Below the pieces are notes generated by a model that was not told where the DNA came from, searched no databases, and was given only the letters and a program-made list of their open reading frames with translations. A stretch of DNA of 35,035 bases, from the NCBI GenBank assembly GCA_030837785.1, contig JAUQYA010000139.1, positions 1 to 35,035 on the forward strand, given 5' to 3'. Source of the stretch: Albidovulum sp. (GTDB lineage Bacteria; Pseudomonadota; Alphaproteobacteria; Rhodobacterales; Rhodobacteraceae). Below, piece after piece: positions 1 to 7,769 of this stretch (positions within the stretch are counted from its first letter, which is position 1; every line of letters starts with the position of its first letter). Both the position numbers and the translations under genes were made by a program.

Positions 1-1
1 G

Positions 2-1156
2 GCGTCGAAATACCCCTGGGCCGCGATCAACATCACCAATGCCGACGGATCGCCCGTCGAGGGGCTCGGCGGCGTCATGGTCAAGGAGGTGGGCGGGCTC
101 AAGGTCGCGCTCGTCCCCGTGGCGCAGGACACGACGCCGGAGGTGGCGAGTTCGGGCGACCTGAAGTTCCTGCCCACCGTCGACACCGCCGTGGCCGCGG
201 CGGAGAAGGCGCGCGAAGACGGCGCCGACATCGTCGTGGGCGTGGTGCAGACCGACATGTCGAACGACCGCGCGCTGATCGCCTCCCACGCCTTCGACGT
301 GATCCTCTCGGGCGACGACCATTCCTATGCCACGGCCTATGACGGCGTGACCGCCTATGTGGAAACCTCGATGGACGCGCGGTTCCTCTCGCCCGTCGAC
401 CTGACCGTCGAGATCGGCCAGGACGACGAGGGCAAGCGCACGATCCACTGGGTGCCGGCGTTCCGCTTCATCGACACCGCCTCGGTGACGCCCGATGCCG
501 AGACCCAGGCGAAGGTGGACGAGTTCCAGAAGAAGCTCGACGAAAGCCTCAACGTCGAGATCGGCACGACCGAGGTGCCGCTCGACAGCCGCCGCAACGT
601 GGTGCGCGCCGAGGAATCGGCGATGGGCAACGTGATCGCCGACGCGATGCGCGCGGCCACCGGGGCGGACATCGGGTTCACCAACGGCGGCGGCATCCGC
701 GCCGACCGCACCTATGACGCGGGAACCAAGCTGACGCGCCGCGACATCCTGACCGAGCTTCCCTTCGGCAACGTGACCGTGGTGACCGAGCTTCCGGGCA
801 GCCAGATCCTCGCCGCGCTGGAAAACGGGGTGAGCCAGGTCGAGAAGGGGGCGGGCCGCTTCCCGCATGTCTCGGGGATGAGCTTCGCCTTCGATGCCTC
901 GGCCCCGGCCGGGTCGCGGGTGTCCGAGGTGATGGTGGGCGACCAGCCGCTCGACCCGGACAAGGTCTATACGGTCGCCACCAACGACTACATGCTGGCG
1001 GGCGGCGACGGCTACGCGGCGCTCGGCGGCGGCAAGGTAACCGTCAACGCCGGCAACGGCAGCCTCATGGCCAACGACGTGATCGACTACATCGCCAAGA
1101 CCGGCAAGGTCACGACCGGGGTCGAGGGCCGGATCAAGAAGCTCGGCGCCAACTGA
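2..1156 (+). CDS. Bifunctional metallophosphatase/5'-nucleotidase family protein, 5' end outside window
   Basis: The frame is already open at base 2, before the first ATG at 77, so the true start lies upstream. The visible part holds the end of a calcineurin-like metallophosphatase domain and then a complete 5'-nucleotidase C-terminal domain. That domain shows the substrate-binding block NGGGIRAD, the PFGN segment and TNDYMLAGGDGY near the end. Members are exported to the periplasm and hydrolyse nucleotides or related phosphate esters. The metallophosphatase part is unusual: the block that normally carries a metal-binding His reads VVQTDMSND, and the GHDH-like motif reads SGDDH. It may therefore belong to a divergent subfamily with altered metal chemistry. 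It converges on the next gene with a 36-bp gap. The family is secure, the substrate is not. Confidence 0.9.
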   Translation, partial: ASKYPWAAINITNADGSPVEGLGGVMVKEVGGLKVALVPVAQDTTPEVASSGDLKFLPTVDTAVAAAEKAREDGADIVVGVVQTDMSNDRALIASHAFDVILSGDDHSYATAYDGVTAYVETSMDARFLSPVDLTVEIGQDDEGKRTIHWVPAFRFIDTASVTPDAETQAKVDEFQKKLDESLNVEIGTTEVPLDSRRNVVRAEESAMGNVIADAMRAATGADIGFTNGGGIRADRTYDAGTKLTRRDILTELPFGNVTVVTELPGSQILAALENGVSQVEKGAGRFPHVSGMSFAFDASAPAGSRVSEVMVGDQPLDPDKVYTVATNDYMLAGGDGYAALGGGKVTVNAGNGSLMANDVIDYIAKTGKVTTGVEGRIKKLGAN

Positions 1157-1192
1157 AGGCGCGGACCGCAGAACCGCGGCGACAACGAACAG

Positions 1193-2032
1193 TCACGCCG
1201 GCGAGCGCCGTCGGGCGTGACGCCTTCCAATGAGCAGCAGCGGGATGAGCGCGCCTGCGAAGACAGGAACCGCAGCCGGCAGCGGGACTGGCGCTGGCTG
1301 CGCGACGGAAAACACCAGATCCGGGTTGCGGTAGAACTCGTCGACGCCCTCATCGACGCGGATGATCCCGAAGCCGGGCGCATAGTATTTCAGTTCACGC
1401 AGCGTCGGGTCCAGGCTGGTCGATTCGAACGTGACCAGCACGTCTTCATAGGTCACTCCGCCAAAGGTGAGGGTCTGGCCCGTCGCGAGAACCAGCGCCT
1501 CGTCAAGTGCGCCGTCCGCGGCGGCAAATTCCTGGAAATAGGACATGCCGATCTGCGGGTCCGCCGGCATGATGAAACCCGGCAGCGCTCCGTTCACACC
1601 GGCAAGCCAAGCCGAACTGTTGTTGGTTCCGATGAGGTTGCCGGCGTCATCGTACACATAGTTCGTGACGTCCTCGCCGAAGTACCAGACGTTTCCAAGG
1701 CTGTCCTGGGCGTAGTAGTCATGGGTTTCCTCCATGAGAACTCCGTCGGAATAGGCGCGATCGAGAACGGCGAAGGTATCCACGCCGAGAAGGGTGCGTC
1801 CCGTTCCCGCGTGGGACAGGACCGTACTTTCCTCGAACGGGCCGCCCTCGTCCTCACCCCGCGCGGCGAGGGTGATCTGCCGGCCGGCCGGAAGCAGGAA
1901 ATAAGGATTTGTCACTCCGGCTCCGGGCACGAATACCGCCGCGGAGAAATCCGGCAGGATCGTCGCTGCGATCGCGGGTGCGCCGAAAAACGCCGCCAGG
2001 ACGACCGCTGTGGTTCTCGTTATTTTGCTCAT
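1193..2032 (-). CDS. VPLPA-CTERM sorted surface/secreted protein of unknown function
   Basis: A 279-aa protein. I chose the ATG at 2032 because GAGGGG lies just upstream and a signal peptide follows at once: MSKITRT, then a hydrophobic stretch ending in AIAA. The mature part is acidic and rich in Tyr, Asp and Gly, with no catalytic motif I recognise. The C-terminus is a three-part sorting signal: PVPLPAAVP, a hydrophobic helix (VFAGALIPLLLI), then a basic tail (GRRHARRRSPA). Such VPLPA/PEP-CTERM tails are processed by exosortases and occur on surface or exopolysaccharide-associated proteins. No exosortase is in this window, so it would have to be encoded elsewhere. The gene is divergent from the LuxR-type gene at 2226, with about 190 bp of shared regulatory DNA. 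The molecular role is unknown. Confidence 0.8.
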   Translation of the reverse strand: MSKITRTTAVVLAAFFGAPAIAATILPDFSAAVFVPGAGVTNPYFLLPAGRQITLAARGEDEGGPFEESTVLSHAGTGRTLLGVDTFAVLDRAYSDGVLMEETHDYYAQDSLGNVWYFGEDVTNYVYDDAGNLIGTNNSSAWLAGVNGALPGFIMPADPQIGMSYFQEFAAADGALDEALVLATGQTLTFGGVTYEDVLVTFESTSLDPTLRELKYYAPGFGIIRVDEGVDEFYRNPDLVFSVAQPAPVPLPAAVPVFAGALIPLLLIGRRHARRRSPA

Positions 2033-2153
2033 TTTGCCCCCCTCATGGCTGGCCGCCGTTGTGGCAGCATCGGCAGGATCAGAGCATGTTGCGGCTGGTG
2101 CCACCATCCGGCATCGGTTGGGAGGCGGCATCCTGCGGCCTTTGCCGCGCAGA

Positions 2154-2170
2154 CCCTACGGATGTAGGAT
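2154..2170. promoter_or_regulatory. Palindrome in the divergent VPLPA/luxR intergenic region, candidate operator
   Basis: CCTAC-GGAT-GTAGG (2155-2168) is a perfect 5-bp inverted repeat with a 4-bp spacer. It lies about 57 bp before the LuxR-type start codon and about 120 bp before the VPLPA gene. TAC/GTA half-sites suit NarL/FixJ/LuxR helix-turn-helix proteins, so binding of the neighbouring regulator is a reasonable inference, not shown. Confidence 0.35.
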
Positions 2171-2225
2171 GGTCGGGGAGGTGACTTCGCGACAGGCTTG
2201 TCGGGTGCGGAGTAAGGGAGGCGCC

Positions 2226-2792
2226 ATGCCGAAGTATCGCCTTGCCATTGCAGCCGCCGCCGCCGCGCTGGCGGCGGGCCTGACTGCGATCGACGTCGTT
2301 GCGGACGGTGGACCCGTTCAGGCTGTTGACCTTCTGGCGGATTTCGCCGACCGGTTGTTGCTTCTTGGCGCCATGTGGCTGATAGCCACGCTTGTCGTCC
2401 GGGTTTCCGGGCTTGAGCAAGAGGCCGACGATCTGAGGCACGGGCTGCTCCGTGTCTCGGACGAGGCGGAACGCTGGCGCATCAGGTCGCGGCGGCTGGT
2501 GCAGGGCCTGTCGGAGGCGATCACGGAGCAGTTTGCGGAGTGGAAGCTGACGCCCGCAGAGGCGGAGATTGCGGGGCTGATGCTGAAGGGTCTGTCGCTG
2601 CGGGACATCTCGGTCCTTCGCCATACGTCCGAAGCAACGATCCGCCAGCAGGCACAGGGCATCTATCGGAAGTCGGGCCTGTCGAACCGAAGCGAACTGG
2701 CGGCGTATTTCCTTGACGATCTGTTCGAAGCCGCCGAGCGGGCGATGCCGGACATGGGCGTCCAGGAGCGGGCGACGGCGAAACCCAACTGA
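2226..2792 (+). CDS. Membrane-anchored LuxR-type transcriptional regulator
   Basis: A 188-aa protein. The start at 2226 is supported by AGGGAGG a few bases upstream, whereas the longer open frame has no such site. Layout: a hydrophobic Ala-rich segment at residues 5-22, a second membrane segment around 43-60 (LLLLGAMWLIATLVV), a charged likely coiled-coil region (GLEQEADDLRHGLLRVSDEA), then a LuxR/GerE helix-turn-helix at about 105-165. That domain carries LTPAEAEIAGLMLKGLSLRDI and TSEATIRQQAQGIYRKSGL. There is no receiver or autoinducer-binding domain, so it is not a classical response regulator or quorum sensor. The two membrane helices suggest it senses the membrane or envelope. The divergent VPLPA-CTERM gene and the palindrome between them make that gene and autoregulation the first targets to test. 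Confidence 0.8.
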   Translation: MPKYRLAIAAAAAALAAGLTAIDVVADGGPVQAVDLLADFADRLLLLGAMWLIATLVVRVSGLEQEADDLRHGLLRVSDEAERWRIRSRRLVQGLSEAITEQFAEWKLTPAEAEIAGLMLKGLSLRDISVLRHTSEATIRQQAQGIYRKSGLSNRSELAAYFLDDLFEAAERAMPDMGVQERATAKPN

Positions 2793-2969
2793 AGGGATCG
2801 GTCGGCCGGATCGGAATTGGCTTGTACTTCGCAAGAATTACGGGCACAAGGTGTGTCGCGACGTTACCACTTTCGACCACTGTCTCCCTCACCGGCCAGT
2901 TTATCGATTGCGACTGACTGCGCCGGGCCGCTGCGTTGTGTGGGCGGCAGATCACAAGGAGAACTCACG

Positions 2970-3176
2970 ATGGCCACCGGCTCCGTGAAATGGTTCAACG
3001 CCACCAAGGGCTTCGGCTTCATCGCCCCCGATGGCGGCAAGAAGGACGTGTTCGTCCACATCTCGGCGCTCGAGCGCGCCGGCATCCGCGACCTGAAGGA
3101 CGGCCAGAAGGTGACCTTCGACATCGAAGCCGGCCGCGACGGCCGGGAATCGGCGACGAACCTCGCGCTCGCCTGA
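2970..3176 (+). CDS. cspA: Cold-shock protein, CspA family
   Basis: A 68-aa single cold-shock domain, the normal length. It opens with MATGSVKWFNATKGFGFIAP, containing RNP1 (KGFGFI), and continues with RNP2 (VFVHIS). These are the aromatic nucleic-acid-binding motifs of the OB fold. Members bind single-stranded RNA/DNA and act as RNA chaperones in cold or stationary phase. AAGGAG precedes the ATG by about 8 bp. About 177 bp of noncoding DNA lies upstream, enough for a leader RNA of the kind that regulates csp genes. A strong intrinsic terminator follows, so it is probably monocistronic. A second csp is at 21768-21974. The symbol is by family; which paralogue it is cannot be settled here. Confidence 0.95.
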   Translation: MATGSVKWFNATKGFGFIAPDGGKKDVFVHISALERAGIRDLKDGQKVTFDIEAGRDGRESATNLALA

Positions 3177-3202
3177 GAGCGGGCGAGGACGATCGGATAC
3201 GG

Positions 3203-3228
3203 AAGGCGGGGCTTTTGCCCCGCCTTTT
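3203..3228 (+). terminator. Intrinsic terminator after cspA
   Basis: A 10-bp stem, AAGGCGGGGC, pairs with GCCCCGCCTT around a TTTT loop and runs into a T-rich 3' end. It starts 27 bp after the cspA stop codon and is the clearest rho-independent terminator in the window. Confidence 0.85.
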
Positions 3229-3282
3229 GCGTTTCAGGGCCTTCGTCGCGCCGGCGGGGCCTGCCCGCGACGCCTGCGGCCG

Positions 3283-3669
3283 TCAGATTGCGGCGACCGC
3301 TTCGGCGAGCAGGTCGCGGACCTGGCCGGCCACCGTCTTCAGCCCGGCATTGTCGATCGACGCCATCGAGGCGACCGGGTCGACTGCCGAGACCTCGACA
3401 CCGTTTTCGACGGCGCGGAGGATCACATTGCAGGGCAGCATCGCGCCGACCTTCGGCTCCTTCCCGATGGCCTCCCAGGCCATGCCGGGATTGCAGGCGC
3501 CGAGGATGCGGTAGGGAGCCATGTCGCGGCCGAGCTTCTTCTTCATCGTCGCGGCGACGTCGATCTCGGTCAGGACGCCGAACCCCTTCGCCGCAAGGGC
3601 GGCGCGGGTGCGGGCGTCGGCCTCGGCGAAGGGGACGCCGGGAAGGATGCGGTCGAGCGTGTAGGACAT
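3283..3669 (-). CDS. DUF302 family protein
   Basis: A 128-aa protein of the DUF302 family, which fills nearly its whole length. Family features visible are the opening (MSYTLDRILPGVPFAEA), a central RILGACNPGMAWEA block and GAMLPCNVILR. GGAGG lies a few bases upstream of the ATG. DUF302 proteins are small cytoplasmic proteins, often found near redox or metal genes, but their biochemical role is not established and the neighbours here do not reveal one. It converges with cspA, with the cspA terminator between them. Confidence 0.85.
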   Translation of the reverse strand: MSYTLDRILPGVPFAEADARTRAALAAKGFGVLTEIDVAATMKKKLGRDMAPYRILGACNPGMAWEAIGKEPKVGAMLPCNVILRAVENGVEVSAVDPVASMASIDNAGLKTVAGQVRDLLAEAVAAI

Positions 3670-3782
3670 CGGGGCCTCCTGCGGGTATGTCTCCGGTGAT
3701 ATGGGGAGACGGGGGAGGCACCGGCATGAGGCGGATTGGCGCGGGTCGCCTCAGCGGTACTTCGTCCCGGCGCAGCGCGGCC

Positions 3783-3914
3783 TCACTTGACCTTCTTGCC
3801 GGCGATCACCGTGTCGGCCTTGGCCGCGCCCGAATGCGCGGTGGCAGGCGCCTTCGGCTTCTCCTTCTTCGGCTTCTTGGCTTCCTTGTTGCCGCGGTTC
3901 TTTTCCTTGGACAT
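3783..3914 (-). CDS. Small basic protein of 43 aa, conserved hypothetical
   Basis: This short frame starts MSKEKNRGNKEAKKPKKEKP and ends IAGKKVK. It is almost entirely Lys, Ala, Pro and Glu, with no membrane segment. AAAGGAA precedes the ATG, and nearly all third codon positions are G or C, as in neighbouring real genes. I recall very similar short Lys-rich proteins annotated as hypothetical in many alphaproteobacteria, which supports it being real. Its composition would suit binding RNA, ribosomes or DNA, but that is inference. It lies 113 bp upstream of, and on the same strand as, the DUF302 gene. Confidence 0.65.
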   Translation of the reverse strand: MSKEKNRGNKEAKKPKKEKPKAPATAHSGAAKADTVIAGKKVK

Positions 3915-4119
3915 GGCGTGTTCCTTTGGCGGGAGTTCCGGCCGGCCCGTGCCGGGCGGATGGATTGCGCAAGGGGGCAGCGGAGAGTCTAGGTCCGCCG
4001 CGCACGCCGTTCAAGTGGGATCGGGAAAGGGCTGGCAAGCGTCGGGTTTGCGTCGGGCATCCGTCCCGACATGGTCGGGACGGCAAGGGGGGAGAAGGGA
4101 GCGCCAGAGGGCCGAAAGC

Positions 4120-4140
4120 GAAAGGTCCGGCGGACCTTTC
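4120..4140. repeat. Inverted repeat, 9-bp arms
   Basis: GAAAGGTCC (4120-4128) and GGACCTTTC (4132-4140) are separated by GGC. There is no T-run on either strand, so it is a poor intrinsic terminator. It may belong to the same palindromic element as the pair at 4244-4298. Confidence 0.6.
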
Positions 4141-4243
4141 CCCAGTCCGATTGCCCGGAGCCGCAAGGCGGAGGGCAAGGGGGCATCCACCCGCGCCAAG
4201 CGTTTGGGAAATCGGGGCGCGTCTGCCTGGGCGGGCGCGGTAA

Positions 4244-4298
4244 CGCGCCTGCCGGGGGCAGGCAGGCGCGGCCCGATTTGTCGCGGGACAAATCGGGC
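4244..4298. repeat. Two abutting perfect hairpins (palindromic element)
   Basis: The first hairpin is CGCGCCTGCC (4244-4253) with GGCAGGCGCG (4261-4270). The second follows with no gap: GCCCGATTTGTC (4271-4282) with GACAAATCGGGC (4287-4298) around a 4-nt loop. They lie 33 bp past the stop of the minus-strand gene at 4331. They could end its transcript or be a dispersed palindromic element; neither strand has a T-tract. Confidence 0.65.
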
Positions 4299-4330
4299 GA
4301 AGGAGTAGCTTTTCACGTGCGAGCATGCAG

Positions 4331-5047
4331 CTATGATTCAGTTTCATATATTCGATTCATGTGAAAACCAGAAATTTCTCCGAGCCCAATTGCCTCATAG
4401 TCCTGTGGATGGCTCCACAGGGTGGCACTAAATGGAAACCAGCCATCCTTTGGAGGTCCACCGTTCATTGCTGTCAGCCATGCGGTGGGGATGCGTAAAT
4501 TGTTGAAATCAGGTAATAGATCCTTGTTGAAGGGCATGCTGCGAAGGCCGACTAGGCAAAGCTCATCCTCGCCAAGTGTGAGTTGTAGAAATACATTATA
4601 TGGCCCTTTGCAGTCGAGCTTTTGCCCCAGTTTCGGATTCTGAATTATTAGGAAAGCTATCTCCGCACAATGACCGGGCGGCGCCGGTTCGATGTATGAT
4701 TTAGGCTTATTTGACGTCGTTGAAATTACTGGAAAACTACCTCTTAGATAATCAGTAGGAAACTGTAGGGAGGCAGCCGGAACTATCATTCCTGGCTCTG
4801 GCCGTTTGCGCTTCCACCGAACGAAAGAAGGAAATTCAGAAATGCTGCTTGGAAGGTTAAAACTTCGTCGTGCTTCTGGGGTGAAGCCAAATTGGTTTTC
4901 GCCAGAATCGTGAATTGACAACTTCTGACGGCCTCGCCAATTCGAACACGTCAAATAAACCTGGCCGTTCTTGCCCCAAATCTTCCACTCGGAAGAAATT
5001 CTATTTGTGTTTGATCCTATCCAGAATCGGACTGCTTCTGCAGGCAT
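4331..5047 (-). CDS. Hypothetical protein, low-GC, probably horizontally acquired
   Basis: A 238-aa protein with no domain I can name. It is Trp-, Pro- and Ser-rich (EWKIWGKNGQVYL near residue 20, KWKRKRPEPG-like basic patch near 80), with no signal peptide or membrane helix. Base composition is clearly lower in GC than its neighbours, and A/T-ending codons are common, unlike parE next to it. The ATG at 5047 lies 15 bp after the parE stop codon on the same strand, so it may be transcribed from the parE promoter. Its 3' side is bordered by hairpins. Both the composition and the position suggest an insertion of foreign DNA directly after parE. An orphan toxin, immunity or defence protein is possible, but nothing in the sequence proves it. 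Confidence 0.6.
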   Translation of the reverse strand: MPAEAVRFWIGSNTNRISSEWKIWGKNGQVYLTCSNWRGRQKLSIHDSGENQFGFTPEARRSFNLPSSISEFPSFVRWKRKRPEPGMIVPAASLQFPTDYLRGSFPVISTTSNKPKSYIEPAPPGHCAEIAFLIIQNPKLGQKLDCKGPYNVFLQLTLGEDELCLVGLRSMPFNKDLLPDFNNLRIPTAWLTAMNGGPPKDGWFPFSATLWSHPQDYEAIGLGEISGFHMNRIYETES

Positions 5048-5062
5048 AATTTCTGATCACCC

Positions 5063-7018
5063 TCACACATCCAGCTCCTCCACGAACCGCGCGTTCTCGC
5101 TGATATACTGGAACCTGAGTTCCGGTTTCTTGCCCATCAGCCGCTCGACCAGGTCGGAGGTCTCGCCCGGCTCGTCCTCGTCGATCGACACGCGGATCAG
5201 TTTCCGCGTCGCCGGGTTCATGGTGGTGTCCTTGAGGTCCTTGGCGTCCATCTCGCCGAGGCCCTTGAAGCGCTGGACGTCGATCTTGCCTTTGCCGCCG
5301 AGGCCCCTGGCGAGCATTTCCTCTTTCTCGGCATCGTCGGCGACGTAGATGCGCCGGGCGCCTTGCGTCAGGCGGTAGAGCGGCGGGCAGGCGAGGTAGA
5401 GGTGGCCCTTGTCGATCAGCGGCCGCATCTGGGTGAAGAAGAAGGTCATCAGAAGCGAGGCGATGTGGGCGCCGTCGACATCGGCGTCGGTCATGATGAT
5501 GACCTTCTCGTAGCGCAGGTCGTCGATGCGGAACTTCGTGCCCAGCCCCACGCCGAGGGCCTGCGCGAGGTCGGAAATCTCCTGGTTGGTGCCGAGCTTC
5601 GAGGAGGCGGCGCCGAGGACGTTGAGGATTTTCCCGCGCAAGGGCAGCAGCGCCTGCGTGTTCCGGTCGCGGGCCATCTTGGCCGAGCCGCCCGCCGAGT
5701 CGCCCTCGACGATGAAAAGCTCGGTCCCCTCGCGGCTGGTGGCCGAGCAGTCGACGAGCTTGCCGGGAAGCCTGAGCTTCTTGGTGGCGGTCTTGCGCGC
5801 GGTCTCCTTCTCGGCCCGGCGCCGCAGCCGCTCCTCGGCCCTGAGCACGAGAAAGTCGAGGATCGCGCCGGCCGACCTGGTGTCGGCCGCGAGCCAGTTG
5901 TCGAAATGGTCGCGCACCGCGCCCTCGGTCATCCGTGCGGCGGATTCGGTGGCCAGCCGGTCCTTGGTCTGGCCGACGAACTGCGGCTCGCGGATGAAGC
6001 AGGAGACGAGCGCGCAGCCCCCGGCCATCAGATCCTCGCGGGTGATCTGGGCGGCCTTGCGGTTCGACACCAGCTCGCCATAGGCGCGGATGCCCTTGAG
6101 GATCGCCGCCCAGAACCCCGCCTCGTGGGTGCCGCCCTCGGGCGTCGGCACGGTGTTGCAGTAGGACTGGATGAAGCCGTCGCGCGCGGGCGTCCAGTTG
6201 ATCGCCCATTCGACCGAGCCGGGTTCGCCGAACTTGTCCTGGAAGCCCACCTTGCCGGCGAAGGGGCGGTCGGCATAGGCGGAGGCGCCTTCGAGCTGTT
6301 CGCCGAGATAGTCGGCGAGCCCCCCGGGGAAGTGGAACACCGCCTCCTGCGGCGTCTCGCCGTCGTCGAGCGCGGATTTCCAGCGGATTTCGACGCCCGA
6401 GAAGAGATAGGCCTTGGAGCGGACCATCTTGAGGAGACGGGCGGGCCTGAAGCGGTGGTGGCCGAAGATCTCCTCGTCGGCGTGGAAGGTGACGGCGGTG
6501 CCGCGGCGGTTCGGCGCGGCGCCGATCTTCCTCACCGGCCCCTGCGGCACCCCGCGCGAGAAGCGCTGTTCGAAAAGTTCCTTGTTGCGGGCGACCTCGA
6601 CCACCATCAGGTCGGACAGCGCGTTCACGACCGAGGCGCCGACGCCGTGCAGGCCACCGCTCGTCTCATAGGCCTTGCCGGAGAACTTGCCGCCGGCGTG
6701 GAGCGTGCAGAGGATCACCTCGAGCGCGGACTTGCCGGGGAATTTCGGATGCGGGTCGATGGGAATGCCGCGGCCGTTGTCGCGGATGGTGACGGCATGA
6801 TCGGCGTGAAGCTCCACCTCGATCCGGTTGGCGAAGCCCGCCACCGCCTCGTCCATCGAGTTGTCGAGGATTTCCGCGACGAGGTGATGGAGCGCGCGTT
6901 CGTCGGTGCCGCCGATATACATGCCGGGCCGCTTGCGGACCGGCTCCAGCCCCTCCAGCACCTCGATGGAGGAGGCGTTGTAGTCGTCGGCGCGTGCGGA
7001 AAGAAGGTCGTCGGCCAT
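5063..7018 (-). CDS. parE: DNA topoisomerase IV subunit B
   Basis: A 651-aa protein of full family length. The GHKL ATPase domain shows EILDN (49-53), DNGRGIP (80-86) and GLHGVG (122-127). The transducer domain follows, then the TOPRIM domain with FIVEGDSAGG (EGD at 438-440) and the metal-binding DADVDG (511-516). The C-terminal block QRFKGLGEMD completes the fold. With ParC it forms the ATP-dependent type IIA enzyme that decatenates daughter chromosomes. I call ParE rather than GyrB from the length and the absence of the GyrB-specific insertion, together with sequence character. parC is not in the window. The start at 7018 gives the expected N-terminus. Confidence 0.95.
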   Translation of the reverse strand: MADDLLSARADDYNASSIEVLEGLEPVRKRPGMYIGGTDERALHHLVAEILDNSMDEAVAGFANRIEVELHADHAVTIRDNGRGIPIDPHPKFPGKSALEVILCTLHAGGKFSGKAYETSGGLHGVGASVVNALSDLMVVEVARNKELFEQRFSRGVPQGPVRKIGAAPNRRGTAVTFHADEEIFGHHRFRPARLLKMVRSKAYLFSGVEIRWKSALDDGETPQEAVFHFPGGLADYLGEQLEGASAYADRPFAGKVGFQDKFGEPGSVEWAINWTPARDGFIQSYCNTVPTPEGGTHEAGFWAAILKGIRAYGELVSNRKAAQITREDLMAGGCALVSCFIREPQFVGQTKDRLATESAARMTEGAVRDHFDNWLAADTRSAGAILDFLVLRAEERLRRRAEKETARKTATKKLRLPGKLVDCSATSREGTELFIVEGDSAGGSAKMARDRNTQALLPLRGKILNVLGAASSKLGTNQEISDLAQALGVGLGTKFRIDDLRYEKVIIMTDADVDGAHIASLLMTFFFTQMRPLIDKGHLYLACPPLYRLTQGARRIYVADDAEKEEMLARGLGGKGKIDVQRFKGLGEMDAKDLKDTTMNPATRKLIRVSIDEDEPGETSDLVERLMGKKPELRFQYISENARFVEELDV

Positions 7019-7153
7019 GATGCTGCTCTGGTTCTGGTTGGCCGGCGATTAGACCATGCGCAGGGTCCGGGGGCAAGCGGGCGGGGTTGAACCGGCGCCC
7101 CGCCGCCGCGACATATGGGCGAGGTCCGGCTATGGCATACAAGGGAGAGGCCG

Positions 7154-7747
7154 ATGTGGAACGAACGCTATGCGGGGGACGACTATCTCTTCGGCACCGA
7201 GCCGGCCGCCTTCCTGACCCGCGCCGCGGGCTGGCTCAGGCCGGGGCAGACGGCGCTGTCGATCGCCGACGGCGAGGGGCGCAACTCGGTCTGGCTGGCG
7301 AGGCAGGGGCTGAGGGTTGCGGCCTTCGAGCCCGCGCCGAATGCGGTGGAGAAGGCGCGCAGGCTCGCCGCCGACCGCGGCGTGGCGGTTGATTTCCACC
7401 TTGCCGACCTCGACGGCTGGGACTGGTCGCGGGTCTTCGACGTGGTCGCGGGCATCTTCATCCAGTTCGCCGGACCGGCGGAGCGGACACGGCTTTTCAC
7501 CCGGATCGACCGGGCGCTGGTGCCGGGCGGGCTTCTGCTTCTCCACGGCTACGCGCCGCGGCAGGTCGGCTACGGCACCGGCGGGCCCCCGGCGGAGGAG
7601 AACATGTATACGCTCGATCTCCTGCGCGATGCCTTCGCCGGCTACGAGGTGCTCAGCGCCGGGGACTACGACGCCGAGGTGGAGGAAGGGAGCGGCCATC
7701 GCGGCCGCTCGGCGCTGATCGACTTCGTGGCGCGCAAGCCCGGGTGA
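7154..7747 (+). CDS. Class I SAM-dependent methyltransferase (TehB-like)
   Basis: A 197-aa protein starting MWNERYAGDDYLFGTEP. This start is preferred to an in-frame ATG 39 bp upstream because AAGGGAGAGG sits directly before it. The N-terminal WNERY...YGTEP-type opening is characteristic of TehB/thiopurine-type small methyltransferases. SAM motif I is ALSIADGEGRNSVWLA at about residues 34-49, and the acidic residue ending strand beta-2 is in AAFEPAP. A post-I motif (LADLDGW) and LVPGGLLLLHGY of the beta-5 region follow. These enzymes methylate small soft nucleophiles such as chalcogen or thiol compounds; the substrate here is unknown. It diverges from parE with about 135 bp between the starts. 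Confidence 0.88.
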   Translation: MWNERYAGDDYLFGTEPAAFLTRAAGWLRPGQTALSIADGEGRNSVWLARQGLRVAAFEPAPNAVEKARRLAADRGVAVDFHLADLDGWDWSRVFDVVAGIFIQFAGPAERTRLFTRIDRALVPGGLLLLHGYAPRQVGYGTGGPPAEENMYTLDLLRDAFAGYEVLSAGDYDAEVEEGSGHRGRSALIDFVARKPG

Positions 7748-7769
7748 GGGTCGCCCGCCCGCCCGGCCG

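Larger units (their letters stand above)
3915..4330. other. Noncoding, hairpin-rich gap between the small basic gene and the low-GC gene
   Basis: I find no convincing gene here. Short open frames exist on both strands, but none has a Shine-Dalgarno site or a recognisable product. The gap holds three perfect inverted repeats (4120-4140, 4244-4270, 4271-4298). It then changes abruptly, at about 4310, from GC-rich DNA to the AT-richer DNA of the following gene. Confidence 0.5.

Noticed and set aside
5363..7090. Long plus-strand open frame of 575 codons opposite parE
   Set aside because: It is antisense to intact parE, with no ribosome site or recognisable domain; it is a mirror frame of a GC-rich gene.
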